In this document: one piece after another, positions 42,985 through 51,930 of the stretch | Layout: each line of letters opens with the position of its first letter | Numbering within the stretch: the stretch's first letter is position 1 | Assembly (NCBI GenBank): GCA_944323485.1 | Contig: CALUSR010000004.1 | Location: forward strand, 1 to 64,000 | Source: Candidatus Gastranaerophilales bacterium | Lineage (GTDB): Bacteria > Cyanobacteriota > Vampirovibrionia > Gastranaerophilales > CAJFVJ01 | Reading direction: 5' to 3' | Length of the DNA stretch: 64,000 nt | Position numbers and translations under genes: made by a program | Notes under the pieces: generated by a model | Told to the model about the DNA's origin: nothing | Databases searched by the model: none | Seen by the model: only the letters and a program-made list of their open reading frames with translations

Positions 42985-44028
42985 TTATCTTGCTGAATCA
43001 TGTATGTATTGCATTTGGTCTTCCAGATCCATTTCTGCCAGTGTTTGTTGAACTTTTACTCTGTCTTCAATACCATCTAGTTGAGTTTCCAAGTTTTTAA
43101 GAATATTTTCTTGTTGATCTGCTGTTAAATCATCAATATTTCTGATATTTTTCATTGTATTTTCTCTGTATTGCAGATTTTGTTTAAGTGCATCAGGTGC
43201 ATTATCAGGGAGATTCTTTTTAATATTATCTATTCGTGTTTGAATAGCACTTTCTCTGTCAGTTAGTTCTCTTACTGCTTTTTCTCCATTTTCTGTAGCT
43301 GCTTTTTTAGCTGTATTTGCGACAGTGGGTATTTTAGCAGTCTGTTCAATACCATCTAACTGTTTTTCCAAATTGCTAAGAATAGATTCTCTTTGCTCAT
43401 CAGTCAAATCATCAATATTTCTGATATTTTTCATTGTATTTTCTCTGTATTGCAGATTTTGCTTAAGTCCATCAGAAGCATCATCAGGGAGATTCTTTTT
43501 AATATTATCTATTCGTGTTTGAATAGCACTTTCTCTGTCAGTTAGTTCTCTTACTGCTTTTTCTCCATTTTCTGTAGCTGCTTTTTGAGCTGTTTCTCTA
43601 ACATCAGGTTTCTTCGCAATATCAATGATGTCATCAGAGAACCATCTTTTCTTGCCTGTTCTTGTTGCTGCTTCTGTTAGAGCTTCACCTACTGCGTCAG
43701 TGCCTTTTTTGGCATTTGTTCCTTTGATGAGAGCTTTGCCTTTTTCAAGCAGATTTAGATTTTTTGCCGCATCATCAGCATTCTTGCCGAATAATTTCCC
43801 GATTTGTTTGAAGGTATTTTTCAACCCTCCGTTTTTAAAGGTAATAATACCTCCGAGGATGACCGCTCCAGCAAGAAGGACTGTTCCCATTCCTACTCCG
43901 CCCTTTTTCTCAGAAGTCGTTGTAGTTGTTGTATTTGTTGTTGTGGTTGTTGTCCCCGGTGTTTGCATGTAAGAAGGAATATACATGCCTGATTGTGAAT
44001 AATTTGAATAACCATTTACTGATGTCAT
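42985..44028 (-). CDS. Membrane protein with 93-residue tandem duplication
   Basis: The 347-residue protein has a Thr-rich N-terminus (25-38, a run of threonines), one membrane helix (46-64: GMGTVLLAGAVILGGIITF) and a helical remainder. Residues 149-241 are followed at 242-334 by an almost identical copy starting KAATENGEKAV and containing ENTMKNIRNIDDLT. No signal peptide is seen, so the orientation is unclear. The duplication is nearly identical in DNA and so is recent. The GCAA-N17-TTTTTATA element lies 51 bases upstream. Undescribed as far as I can tell. Confidence 0.75.
   Translation of the reverse strand: MTSVNGYSNYSQSGMYIPSYMQTPGTTTTTTNTTTTTTSEKKGGVGMGTVLLAGAVILGGIITFKNGGLKNTFKQIGKLFGKNADDAAKNLNLLEKGKALIKGTNAKKGTDAVGEALTEAATRTGKKRWFSDDIIDIAKKPDVRETAQKAATENGEKAVRELTDRESAIQTRIDNIKKNLPDDASDGLKQNLQYRENTMKNIRNIDDLTDEQRESILSNLEKQLDGIEQTAKIPTVANTAKKAATENGEKAVRELTDRESAIQTRIDNIKKNLPDNAPDALKQNLQYRENTMKNIRNIDDLTADQQENILKNLETQLDGIEDRVKVQQTLAEMDLEDQMQYIHDSAR
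43040..43600 (-). repeat. 279-bp tandem duplication
   Basis: The anchor CATCAATATTTCTGATATTT begins at 43131 and again at 43410, giving a period of 279 bases (93 codons). Stretches of more than 50 bases are identical between copies. The limits given are approximate. Confidence 0.85.
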
Positions 44029-44078
44029 AACTTTTCCCCTATAAAAATAATAATAGTAACTCTATAACCCTATATTTG

Positions 44079-44107
44079 TATAAAAACAATTTGATAGAGA
44101 TGATTGC
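44079..44107 (-). promoter_or_regulatory. GCAA-N17-TTTTTATA element
   Basis: On the minus strand GCAA (44104-44107), 17 bases ending in TTG, then TTTTTATA (44079-44086). It lies 51 bases upstream of the ATG of the 347-residue protein gene, the same distance as at 38 kb. Confidence 0.5.
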
Positions 44108-44174
44108 CTAAAAAGTATATAAAATTTATAAAAGCCTTATGAATAGGGGATTTATGAGTTTAATATTTTGTAAT

Positions 44175-44210
44175 AAAAAAGCAAGCTTATTTAAATAAGC
44201 TTGCTTTTTT
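44175..44210. terminator. 36-bp perfect palindromic terminator
   Basis: The sequence is an uninterrupted palindrome of 36 bases (core GCAAGCTTATTTAAAT) ending in T runs. It ends the minus-strand small membrane gene at 44231. Confidence 0.9.
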
Positions 44211-44230
44211 GAGTTTTTATCAAAAGTTAA

Positions 44231-44530
44231 TTATGCTTTTTTGTTGTGAATATGTTTTGCTATTGCAGCTGCTGCTATACCAACGATAGCAACCCCTGCA
44301 GCAATCAATGCATTTCTTTTTGTAAGAATTTTATTTCCTTTCACGTTTTCTAAAAATTGAGAAACTTTAGATTTTGAAGCTTTTGTTTGGCTAAACGTAT
44401 CCTTTGGCAATCCCATATCATCAAGTACTTTTGATTCTATATCACGGATGGTCTTTGTTCTTGCTTCATTGCTCATAACATTTAAGCCTTGAGGAACTTT
44501 AACCGGAAAATTGATTTTTAAATCAGACAT
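44231..44530 (-). CDS. Small C-tail-anchored protein, NVMS family member 1
   Basis: The ATG at 44530 has a perfect GGAGG ribosome site; an upstream ATG at 44542 does not. The 99-residue protein begins MSDLKINFPVKVPQGLNVMS and has MGLPKDTFS in the middle. Its only hydrophobic stretch is near the end (about 74-92: ALIAAGVAIVGIAAAAIAKH) followed by HNKKA, so it may be tail-anchored. It shares this layout with the gene at 44630-44938 (NVMS, MGLP, AK-H/Y-I-H/Y-N). Family unknown. Confidence 0.7.
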   Translation of the reverse strand: MSDLKINFPVKVPQGLNVMSNEARTKTIRDIESKVLDDMGLPKDTFSQTKASKSKVSQFLENVKGNKILTKRNALIAAGVAIVGIAAAAIAKHIHNKKA

Positions 44531-44629
44531 TTTTACCTCCACTTATATTTCTTTCATTTGATGTATATTTAAAAAACGAACATAAAAAAAATTGTTATAT
44601 TTTTTTCAGATATTAATATTTTTTTATAT

Positions 44630-44938
44630 TTAGGATAGCGTGTTGTCTGATTGTTGGCAAGTATTATATATGTATTTTGCCAGAATTGCCGCAGTAACCC
44701 CAAGAAAAAAGATTTTTCCAAATTTGAATATATTATTTTTTGTAAGAAGGTTTTTAGAAACCGGTATTGCTGATTCTGCTTCCGGTAAATTTTTTGGAGA
44801 TAGAAGGTCTCCAGGCAATCCCATACTTTTGAGAGCTTTTTCGCCTTTTTTATAAGCCATTTGTCTTAAGGTTTCTTTGCTCATGACATTGATAGGTTTA
44901 TCAATACGCAGGGGCATCCTGATTGATAAATTTGACAT
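44630..44938 (-). CDS. Small C-tail-anchored protein, NVMS family member 2
   Basis: The ATG at 44938 has AAGGA nine bases upstream and is preferred over 44947 and 44971. The 102-residue protein begins MSNLSIRMPLRIDKPINVMS and has SMGLPGDLLSP. A hydrophobic helix (about 74-91: FGKIFFLGVTAAILAKYIY) lies near the C-terminus. It is a diverged paralogue of the neighbouring gene, about 100 bases away, and both are on the same strand. TTAGCAACT upstream (about 45008) resembles the upstream box of the shared element. Confidence 0.68.
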   Translation of the reverse strand: MSNLSIRMPLRIDKPINVMSKETLRQMAYKKGEKALKSMGLPGDLLSPKNLPEAESAIPVSKNLLTKNNIFKFGKIFFLGVTAAILAKYIYNTCQQSDNTLS

Positions 44939-45058
44939 ATTAAGCATTCCTTGTTCTGACTTCACACACATTTTTATTTTTAATATATTAAATACAAAAA
45001 TAAATAGAGTTGCTAAATTTTTTATATATATTAAATATTTGATACAAACAGCATTATT

Positions 45059-46021
45059 TTAACCGTAGAGATGGCATTTTACGCAGTGGTTGTTTTCAAG
45101 AAGTTTTGTGTGAGGAGAAACGGAACGACATTTGTCAAAAGCCATGGGGCATCTTGTGTGGAATTTGCAGCCGTCAGGCAGGTTGTGCGGACTTGGCAGG
45201 TCGCCTTTCAAAATAATTTTTTTTGAGCCGGATTTATTTATATGAGGTGCTGAGTCGAGCAATATTCTGGTATACGGGTGTTTCGGATGATAGCAGATTT
45301 CATCTGAAGAGGCAGTTTCAACAATTTCTCCGAGGTACATGACAGCTATTCTGTCGCTTATGTAGTTAACAACGCTCAGGTCGTGAGAGATAAAAAGATA
45401 GGTAAGTTTGAGTTCTTTTTTCAGATCCTGCAGAAGATTCAATATTTGTGCCTGAACGCTGACATCAAGCGCGCTAACGGGTTCATCAGCAATGATAAAT
45501 TCAGGGCGAAGAGCAAGAGCTCTTGCGATACCTATTCTTTGTCTTTGACCGCCTGAAAATTCATGAGGATATCTTGAGAGAAAGTTTTTTGATAATCCTG
45601 TGATGTCCAAGAGTGTTGAGAGTTCGTTTTTTATTTCATTTTTAGATAAATTGGTATTTATAATAAAAGGTTCTTTCAGAATTTCTTCTACGGTCATTTT
45701 GGGGTTAAGGCTTGAGTATGGGTTCTGGAAGATTATTTGAACTTTTTTGCGAAGATTTTTGATATCTTTTTTTGTTGCTGTTGTTGTGTTTGTGCCATCG
45801 ATAATTATTTCGCCTGATGTAGGTTTTTCGAGTCCTATCAGACATTTGCCGACAGTTGATTTTCCACAGCCTGATTCTCCTACAAGGGAGAGTGTTTCTC
45901 CTTTTTGTATAGAGAAAGATATATTATTAACAGCATAGACCGTTTCTGTTTTTGCTTTGAACAGACCTTTTGATGCATTGAAATGTTTTATCAGATTTTT
46001 TACGATTACCAGTTCTTTCAT
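45059..46021 (-). CDS. Oligopeptide/dipeptide ABC transporter ATPase (OppF/DppF type)
   Basis: The 320-residue ATPase has Walker A GESGCGKST, the FSGGQRQRIGIARAL signature, Walker B (EFIIADEPVSALD) and ISHDLSVV. The C-terminal oligo_HPY extension has a Cys-rich tail (CKFHTRCPMAFDKC, then CVKCH), which in this family binds an iron-sulfur cluster. It should energise peptide import, but no permease, binding protein or second ATPase is in the window, so the rest of the transporter is encoded elsewhere. It lies eight bases after murQ; possible import of cell-wall peptides is an inference. Confidence 0.9.
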   Translation of the reverse strand: MKELVIVKNLIKHFNASKGLFKAKTETVYAVNNISFSIQKGETLSLVGESGCGKSTVGKCLIGLEKPTSGEIIIDGTNTTTATKKDIKNLRKKVQIIFQNPYSSLNPKMTVEEILKEPFIINTNLSKNEIKNELSTLLDITGLSKNFLSRYPHEFSGGQRQRIGIARALALRPEFIIADEPVSALDVSVQAQILNLLQDLKKELKLTYLFISHDLSVVNYISDRIAVMYLGEIVETASSDEICYHPKHPYTRILLDSAPHINKSGSKKIILKGDLPSPHNLPDGCKFHTRCPMAFDKCRSVSPHTKLLENNHCVKCHLYG

Positions 46022-46029
46022 AATTAGAA

Positions 46030-46935
46030 TTATATCTTATTTTTGTTGTCCAGGTAATTAAATACCTTTCTTAATACCCCGTTGAATTCATTTAAAAGTT
46101 TATCAGCATCATCAAATGAGAGGTTATATTTCAGGTTTAGAATTGCATGTTTTACTTTATAACCGTTGATATTAAGTGCCATTTGAGCATTTTCTTCAGA
46201 TACTTTTGCTATCTCGCTTACTATAGAGACAGCTCTTTTTTTCAGTTTTATGTTTGTTGGTTTTACGTCAATCATAAGGTTCTCGTATACTTTTCCGATT
46301 TTTATCATAGATGCTGTTGTGAGCATATTGAGAATTAATTTTTGAGCTGTGCCTGCTTTCATCCTTGTTGAACCTGTTATCGCCTCTTCTCCCGTTTGTG
46401 CGCATATAAAACAGTCAGAATATTCTTTCATCAGGGCGTCTTTGTTTGAAGAGATTGATATGGTTTTGATATGGTTGTTTTGAGCAAGTTTCAGGATTGT
46501 CAGGAGGTATTTTGCATTACCGCTTGCAGAGATAGCGCATATTGTATCACATTGTGATGGATTTGCTTTTTGAAAATCTTTTTCTGCCAGTTCTTCAGAG
46601 TCTTCGGCTCCTTCTATTGCGTATCTTAATGCTTTATCTCCGCCAGCTATAAATCCTTGAACCATAAGCGGCGAAACACCGAATGTCGGCGGGCATTCTG
46701 ACGCATCAAGAACGCCAAGTCTTCCGCTTGTTCCTGCGCCGAAGTAGAACAGCTTTCCTCCTGAATTAAAGTTCGTTACGATTATGTCTACAGCTTTTTC
46801 TATGTTTTGAAGACATTTTCCTACCGCCTCCACTGCAAGTTCGTCTTCTTTATGAATCAGTTCTAATATTTTTGATGTATTTTCAATATCTATATTTTTT
46901 GTATTTTTATTTCTTTTTTCTGTGAGTATGTTCAT
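46030..46935 (-). CDS. murQ: N-acetylmuramic acid 6-phosphate etherase
   Basis: The 301-residue protein has the SIS fold: FYFGAGTSGRLGVLDASECPP-type loop, ISASGNAKYLLTIL and ITGSTRMKAGTAQKLILNML. It cleaves the lactyl ether of MurNAc-6-phosphate to GlcNAc-6-phosphate, a step of peptidoglycan recycling or muramic acid catabolism. It shares a strand with the OppF-type ATPase eight bases downstream. The neighbouring recycling genes (anmK, nagA) are not seen here. Confidence 0.95.
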   Translation of the reverse strand: MNILTEKRNKNTKNIDIENTSKILELIHKEDELAVEAVGKCLQNIEKAVDIIVTNFNSGGKLFYFGAGTSGRLGVLDASECPPTFGVSPLMVQGFIAGGDKALRYAIEGAEDSEELAEKDFQKANPSQCDTICAISASGNAKYLLTILKLAQNNHIKTISISSNKDALMKEYSDCFICAQTGEEAITGSTRMKAGTAQKLILNMLTTASMIKIGKVYENLMIDVKPTNIKLKKRAVSIVSEIAKVSEENAQMALNINGYKVKHAILNLKYNLSFDDADKLLNEFNGVLRKVFNYLDNKNKI

Positions 46936-47066
46936 AATTATTTGCTTCTCCGGGTACTTATTAATAATAGTATAATAAAAAACGGCTTAATTTGACTAAG
47001 AATATTTATTAGAGTAAAATTTTAAAAATAGAAGAGACTTATATATTATATATAGTAATTGATATT

Positions 47067-47747
47067 ATGATAGATGATTTAAGAAAAATAAAATCATTTT
47101 TTGAAGAAGGTCAGAGGGTTTCATTATTCAGAAATTATATGAATGATGAGAAACAGTATGAAACAAGTGTTATTGCTTGTGATAATGAAAAAGTTTTTTT
47201 GTCGTTGATATATGATTCTGACGGGGATGTTTTGCCGATAGAAGATGGTGGTGCAGTCGGTCTTTTATTGATAAACAAATCAGGTATATGGGGCGCTGAG
47301 GTGCCTGTTCTTGGAGTTTTTGAGGGGACGGAAAATGACGGAATTCTTGTATCTCTTCCTGAAGTTTTGAATAAAGTTCAAAGAAGGGAGTATGTCCGTC
47401 TTGATTTTGCATTCCCTCTGGAGTTTCAGATAATTTATAGAAATGCTGTGTTTAAGAAATTTAAGCTTAAATGCTACAACATGTCTGCAAACGGTATTGC
47501 AGTGATGACTGTTTCTAATATAGAAATAAGCGAGAAATATGAATACAAGGTTGTTTTTGAATATAAGGGTATTAAGGTTGATAATCATGTAAAACCTATT
47601 TATATTCATGAGGTTAATCTTGAAAATTCGGCTCCTTTTTATGTTATGGGGTGCAAATTCCTTGATTTGTCGATTGCGAATACCGATAAAATTTATGCTA
47701 TGATAAATGCAGAGTTGGTAAAAGCAAGAAAAAAAGGTGTTATGTAA
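47067..47747 (+). CDS. PilZ domain c-di-GMP receptor (YcgR-like)
   Basis: The 226-residue protein has an N-terminal YcgR-like beta domain (1-100) and a C-terminal PilZ domain. The c-di-GMP signature is complete: RREYVR with Arg107 and Arg111, and NMSANG (138-143). In YcgR-type proteins ligand binding alters a partner such as the flagellar motor or a synthase. No flagellar or cellulose gene is in the window. It lies directly upstream of folP, three bases apart. This is odd company and probably just operon sharing. Confidence 0.85.
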   Translation: MIDDLRKIKSFFEEGQRVSLFRNYMNDEKQYETSVIACDNEKVFLSLIYDSDGDVLPIEDGGAVGLLLINKSGIWGAEVPVLGVFEGTENDGILVSLPEVLNKVQRREYVRLDFAFPLEFQIIYRNAVFKKFKLKCYNMSANGIAVMTVSNIEISEKYEYKVVFEYKGIKVDNHVKPIYIHEVNLENSAPFYVMGCKFLDLSIANTDKIYAMINAELVKARKKGVM

Positions 47748-47749
47748 TT

Positions 47750-48934
47750 TTGAATGTTTTGATACGTCAGATAGACAGCCGATTTTCAAAAGAAGAAATG
47801 ACTCGTATCGGTTTTGATTGTGCGTATATTGATGCTGCGTCGAAAAAGTATGATTATCGTTTATTCAAGATTTTTGGTTTAGCTCCTCATCAGGCAACGA
47901 TTATAAAACAGACTGCATTATCTTTGGGAAGTGATGCCGCTGTTCATCGGGATGTTTTGATGTGCAAAATTGACTCTTCTGATGTTTTATTGGGGGGGAG
48001 TGTTGCTCAGATTATTTCTATATGCGATAAGCTGAAAAAGCAGCCGTTTTCTTTAGCAAAAATAGCTTTTGAACTGGAAGCGCAAATCTTTCCTACATTG
48101 ACTCCGATGAAGATTCGAAACAGACTGTTTGATTTTGAGAAAAAGACATTTCTTATGGGAATATTGAATGTTACTCCTGATTCTTTTTCTGACGGCGGTA
48201 AGTATTTTGAGAAAGATACAGCTTTATTGCATGCAAAAGAGTTGATAGTAAACAGTGATATTGTTGATATAGGGGCTGAGTCAACCCGCCCCGGTGCTGA
48301 GCCGATTGATTGTGAAGAAGAAATGAGACGTCTTATTCCCATAGTTGAGGGTATAAGACAAATTGATGACAGTATCCCTATCAGCATTGATACCAGGAAT
48401 GCAAAAACGGCAAGAGCTGCACTTGAGGCAGGTGCTGATATGATAAATGATATTTCTGGATTGTCTTATGATTCATCTATGGCTGATGTCATAAGGGATT
48501 ATGGTGTTCCTGTTGTGCTGATGCATTCTGAAAATGCAATAAATATGCAGACACAACATGAGTATAAAAGAGGGGTCGTTGATGATGTATTTTTTGAGTT
48601 GGAGAAGAAGATAAATTTTGCAAGCTCATGTGGTATTGATAGAAAAAATATAATTCTTGATGTTGGTATTGGTTTTGATAAGACTTATGAAGAAAATTTG
48701 GAACTGATTCGAAGAATGGATGAATTTTTTTCACTTGGATGTCCTTTGCTTGCCGGGGTTTCTCGAAAATCAGTTATAAAAAAAATTGCCGGAGAGGATA
48801 TTTCTTCCCGTGATGAAGCTACCCTCGCCGTGAGTGCCTATTTGGCATCGAAGAAGATTAATATTCTAAGAGTTCATAATGTAAGTATTCATCGCAAATC
48901 AATAGAGCTAATTGATGAATTAGTCAGGAGGTAA
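47750..48934 (+). CDS. folP: Dihydropteroate synthase with N-terminal extension
   Basis: The catalytic TIM barrel begins at about 135 with MGILNVTPDSFSDGG and continues with DIGAESTRPGAEPI and SIDTRNAKTARAAL. It condenses p-aminobenzoate with the pterin diphosphate for folate. About 130 extra N-terminal residues (IRQIDSRFSKEEM, then LSLGSDAAVHRDV) form a separate domain seen in several anaerobes and archaea, of uncertain role. The start is TTG 47750, three bases after the PilZ stop; AAGGTG lies about 11 bases before. An alternative start inside the extension is possible. Confidence 0.88.
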   Translation: MNVLIRQIDSRFSKEEMTRIGFDCAYIDAASKKYDYRLFKIFGLAPHQATIIKQTALSLGSDAAVHRDVLMCKIDSSDVLLGGSVAQIISICDKLKKQPFSLAKIAFELEAQIFPTLTPMKIRNRLFDFEKKTFLMGILNVTPDSFSDGGKYFEKDTALLHAKELIVNSDIVDIGAESTRPGAEPIDCEEEMRRLIPIVEGIRQIDDSIPISIDTRNAKTARAALEAGADMINDISGLSYDSSMADVIRDYGVPVVLMHSENAINMQTQHEYKRGVVDDVFFELEKKINFASSCGIDRKNIILDVGIGFDKTYEENLELIRRMDEFFSLGCPLLAGVSRKSVIKKIAGEDISSRDEATLAVSAYLASKKINILRVHNVSIHRKSIELIDELVRR

Positions 48935-49011
48935 GCCCTCTTATAGGATGGTGTACTTTGTATAGGCTGATAAAATAGGATAACTTGTTTGAAAACAAGG
49001 CAGGAGGAGTT

Positions 49012-49323
49012 ATGTCTATACAGAATTTGAGAAATAAATATAAGGAACATCCTTGTTTTAAGCCGCTTATTGATTATTGTGAGGAGAAGAACATATCTTT
49101 TGAAATAATGAAAGAGGCTGTTGTAAAAGATACTTACACGATAAAGAAAACATATTATATGAAAGTCGATGATATTATTATCACGTCTTATGTTGATATG
49201 TATTCCTGGAATGATTTAATTCTGATGATGGCAAAAGCTTATACTTATTTGGGACTAGAAATACCAAAGAGTCTTGATGCGCTTTTGTACTTTTTCAATG
49301 ACAAAAAATATTTCAATTCATAG
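49012..49323 (+). CDS. Hypothetical protein, 103 residues
   Basis: The ATG at 49012 has AGGAGGAG directly upstream, so the longer frame from 48985 is not used. The protein is rich in Lys, Tyr and Ile, with no signal peptide or membrane segment (MSIQNLRNKYKEHPCFKPLI at the start). The family is not recognised. It follows folP by 77 bases and could share its transcript. Its last 11 bases overlap the convergent bioY gene. Confidence 0.65.
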   Translation: MSIQNLRNKYKEHPCFKPLIDYCEEKNISFEIMKEAVVKDTYTIKKTYYMKVDDIIITSYVDMYSWNDLILMMAKAYTYLGLEIPKSLDALLYFFNDKKYFNS

Positions 49324-49993
49324 CCAGCCAGAGAACACCTCGAACAGGGCGTGCGATTGAGATTGCTATTATGCTGATTGCTATGTCATAGATGAACTGT
49401 ATTCCTGTGAATAACCAGATGTATCCGAGAATTGATGATGCCAGTTCTTTGTGTATAAACAATGCTAACATCAGAAATAAGATGCCGATTATATGTATAG
49501 TCAGGACACCGATAACTGAAGATAAGAAAATTGACAGTGTAGAAACATTATGTTCAAGATTTTTTCCGACGATATAAGCACCGAATATAAAGCCGATAAT
49601 ATATCCGAATGATGGATTTGTAATGTAATCAAAGCCTCCGCCCATTGAAAAAACGGGATATCCTAACAAGGCTATAAGAATATAGAGTATTACCGCAAAA
49701 GTGCCATGCCTCGGTCCTAGCAGAGCTCCGATAAAAAGAGCAACAGGCACTTGAGGAAGATAGTTGAAACTGAGGGCAAATTGTTTGAGAGAAAATCCGC
49801 TGTTAAAGAAGTTTATCGGGTCAGTAATCAACTTTTCCGGGATTGTGACTATGCCAGGCAAGAGCTGTATAAAAGAAGACGATATGAGCATACAGGTACA
49901 GCAGATGGCAACAACAAGTGTCCCCAAATTGAATTTGGGATAGTGGTCATGAAAATCTGCGTAGCTTAGATAACCTTTTTTCTTCTTCCTCAT
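49313..49993 (-). CDS. BioY family biotin transporter S component
   Basis: The 226-residue integral membrane protein has about six helices. GALLGPRHGTFAVILYILIA and GGGFDYITNPSFGYIIGF match the BioY signatures, including the GG...Y...P...GY substrate loop. It imports biotin as the S component of an ECF transporter or alone. No energising EcfA or EcfT gene is in the window. The first 25 residues are extra and hydrophilic (KKKKGYLSYADFHDHYPKFN). AAAGGAT stands before the ATG. Confidence 0.88.
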   Translation of the reverse strand: MRKKKKGYLSYADFHDHYPKFNLGTLVVAICCTCMLISSSFIQLLPGIVTIPEKLITDPINFFNSGFSLKQFALSFNYLPQVPVALFIGALLGPRHGTFAVILYILIALLGYPVFSMGGGFDYITNPSFGYIIGFIFGAYIVGKNLEHNVSTLSIFLSSVIGVLTIHIIGILFLMLALFIHKELASSILGYIWLFTGIQFIYDIAISIIAISIARPVRGVLWLAMN

Positions 49994-50012
49994 TTTATTT
50001 GTTATCCTTTGA

Positions 50013-50318
50013 TTATTTTATTTTTTCGCATTTACCTTCAAGCGCATCGATTATTGCTTTTCTAGGGCTTACCGAATAGTCGCATCTTGCAGAGCGGCTT
50101 GAACTTTCATCATAGACGCTGACTATACAGCTCCCTGCCGGATAAACACATCTGTATTCAGCATCAGGAACTTTGTTTTTTGTATTTTGAGGCGGTTTAT
50201 CTTGAGTTATTTTTACTGCTGGTTTTATAACGGTATTTGTAAGGTCTTCTGCTATTGCAAGATTCATTGTTGCTGTCAAAATGACAGAAAATATAAGAAA
50301 TTTTTTCAAATTATTCAA
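50013..50318 (-). CDS. Exported hypothetical protein with Cys residues
   Basis: Residues 1-23 are a signal peptide (FLIFSVILTATMNLAIA), so the mature protein of about 78 residues is periplasmic. It has four cysteines (RCVYPAGSC, RCDYS, GKCEK) that could form two disulfides. ISPRKAIIDAL-like end is helical. No family is recognised. It is on the same strand as bioY and rimI. Confidence 0.6.
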   Translation of the reverse strand: MNNLKKFLIFSVILTATMNLAIAEDLTNTVIKPAVKITQDKPPQNTKNKVPDAEYRCVYPAGSCIVSVYDESSSRSARCDYSVSPRKAIIDALEGKCEKIK

Positions 50319-50335
50319 TTTTATTCTCCCCGATT

Positions 50336-50878
50336 TTATAAGTTTATTGTTATATCAAGTTTTTCTTGCAGATTATTTTTCATCTCAGTGTATTTTGTCT
50401 TGAATTTTTCGCTCCAAATACTCTCTGTCCACATAATCAGTGCATCTTCCTGTGTGTCCTGATAGTATTTTTTTCTCAGCCCGAGGCTTTGAAATCCGTA
50501 TTTTTTATACAATTCCTGAGCTACAATATTTGATATGCGCACTTCAAGAGTGAACCATTTTATGTCTTTTTGATACCCGGTATCTATCATTTGCTGAAGA
50601 AGCAGTTCTCCGAGGTGATTGCCTCTGTACGTATCTTTTACGGCTATTGTTGTTATATGAGCTTCTTCAAGAATTGCCCAAAAACCGCAGTAGCCTAACA
50701 ATTCTTCTTTTTCATCGTTTGTCTTTACTACAAAGTAGTTACCGAGAGAATTTTCTATTTCTGCTTCAAAACCTGATTCTGACCAGTGAAAAGACCCGTA
50801 AGCTTTTCGTTCTATTTCCATAATAGAACTTATGTCTTTTTTTCTCATTTTGTTGATTTTTATTTTCAGCTTCTCCAT
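50336..50878 (-). CDS. rimI: GNAT acetyltransferase, RimI-like
   Basis: The 180-residue protein is a GNAT fold with acetyl-CoA loop RGNHLGELLLQQMI and the typical RimI opening IMEIERKAYGSFHW. The QELYKKYGF helix and VRISNIVAQELY match the ribosomal-protein-alanine N-acetyltransferase family, whose known target is the N-terminus of ribosomal protein S18. The tail of about 30 residues after the domain is longer than usual. The substrate is inferred from the family. Confidence 0.85.
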   Translation of the reverse strand: MEKLKIKINKMRKKDISSIMEIERKAYGSFHWSESGFEAEIENSLGNYFVVKTNDEKEELLGYCGFWAILEEAHITTIAVKDTYRGNHLGELLLQQMIDTGYQKDIKWFTLEVRISNIVAQELYKKYGFQSLGLRKKYYQDTQEDALIMWTESIWSEKFKTKYTEMKNNLQEKLDITINL

Positions 50879-51022
50879 ACTTAGAATTATAATAAATACA
50901 GCTTTCTCAAATCAAGAAATAAGAATAACTTAACAATTATTTCTTGTTAAAAACTTAAAGTTCTTTTCTTATGATTTGAGATAATGTAAAATTGGTTGAT
51001 TAGCTAGCAGGTATAGTTGAAC

Positions 51023-51925
51023 ATGAATCAGGAATCAAAAGATAAACAATTTGCGGCATTTGTTTCGATTTTATCAAATACTTTTTTGATTTTGATGAAG
51101 CTTGTTGCCGGTGTTATATCTGGCAGCATAAGTATTATTTCTGAAGCAATCCACTCCATGAGTGATTTGCTTGCATCTTTTCTTGCATTTTTTTCTGTCA
51201 GACAGGCTTCTATTCCGGCAGACAGCGACCATCAATACGGGCATGGGAAGTTTGAGGATTTTTCGGGATTTTTTGAGGGGCTTTTGATTTTTGCTGCAGC
51301 TGTATTTATTGTTTATGAATCAGTAGAGAAGATTGTCTCCAGGAATTTCCATTCTATAGAGCCAACGATAGGAATCGTTGTCATGGGTGTATCTTTTCTT
51401 GTAAATCTTATTATCAGTGCATATATTATGAAAATAGGGGAAAAAAGTGACTCTATTGCTCTTGTTGCCGATGCAGAACATTTGAGAACAGATGTCTTGA
51501 CTTCAGGCGGTGTTATGCTCGGGTTAGTGTTGATAAAATTTACAGGTTTCAACATATTAGACCCTATCATTGCAATACTGGTTTCTTTAATGATTTTCAG
51601 GACATCGATATCTTTATGCAGGAATGCAGGCGCAAATTTGCTTGATTCTTCAATAAAAAAAGAGGACATCGAAGCAATCAAAGATGTTGTTTCAGAATAT
51701 ATTCCCGATAGAATATGCGAGTTAAAAAACATAAAGACAAGAAAGGCTGGCAAAATGAAGCTGATAGATTTGACACTTTCAGTTCCTTCTGATTTAACGA
51801 TAAAGAGCGGTCATGACATCTGCGATGAGATAGAAGAACATATAGGAAACAGGATTAGGAATGTTTCTGTTTTTATCCATCTTGAACCATATGAGGCAAA
51901 AGTTGTTAATTCTTCAGTTGATTAA
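51023..51925 (+). CDS. Cation diffusion facilitator (divalent metal efflux)
   Basis: The 300-residue protein has six membrane helices. Helix 2 ISIISEAIHSMSDLLASF and helix 5 LVADAEHLRTDVLTSG carry the metal-site Asp and His residues (SD and EH/TD pairs). HQYGHGKFEDFS is the family loop signature. The C-terminal 85 residues form the cytoplasmic metallochaperone-like domain. It exports divalent cations such as zinc, iron or manganese by proton exchange. The ATG at 51023 is taken; a TTG two codons earlier is possible. It is convergent with the RSH gene. Confidence 0.9.
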   Translation: MNQESKDKQFAAFVSILSNTFLILMKLVAGVISGSISIISEAIHSMSDLLASFLAFFSVRQASIPADSDHQYGHGKFEDFSGFFEGLLIFAAAVFIVYESVEKIVSRNFHSIEPTIGIVVMGVSFLVNLIISAYIMKIGEKSDSIALVADAEHLRTDVLTSGGVMLGLVLIKFTGFNILDPIIAILVSLMIFRTSISLCRNAGANLLDSSIKKEDIEAIKDVVSEYIPDRICELKNIKTRKAGKMKLIDLTLSVPSDLTIKSGHDICDEIEEHIGNRIRNVSVFIHLEPYEAKVVNSSVD

Positions 51926-51930
51926 GTTCT

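Noticed and set aside
43625-43992. Plus-strand frames opposite the 347-residue gene
   Set aside because: The minus-strand gene has an intact start, promoter element and repeat structure; the opposite frames are by-products of its codon bias and Thr run.
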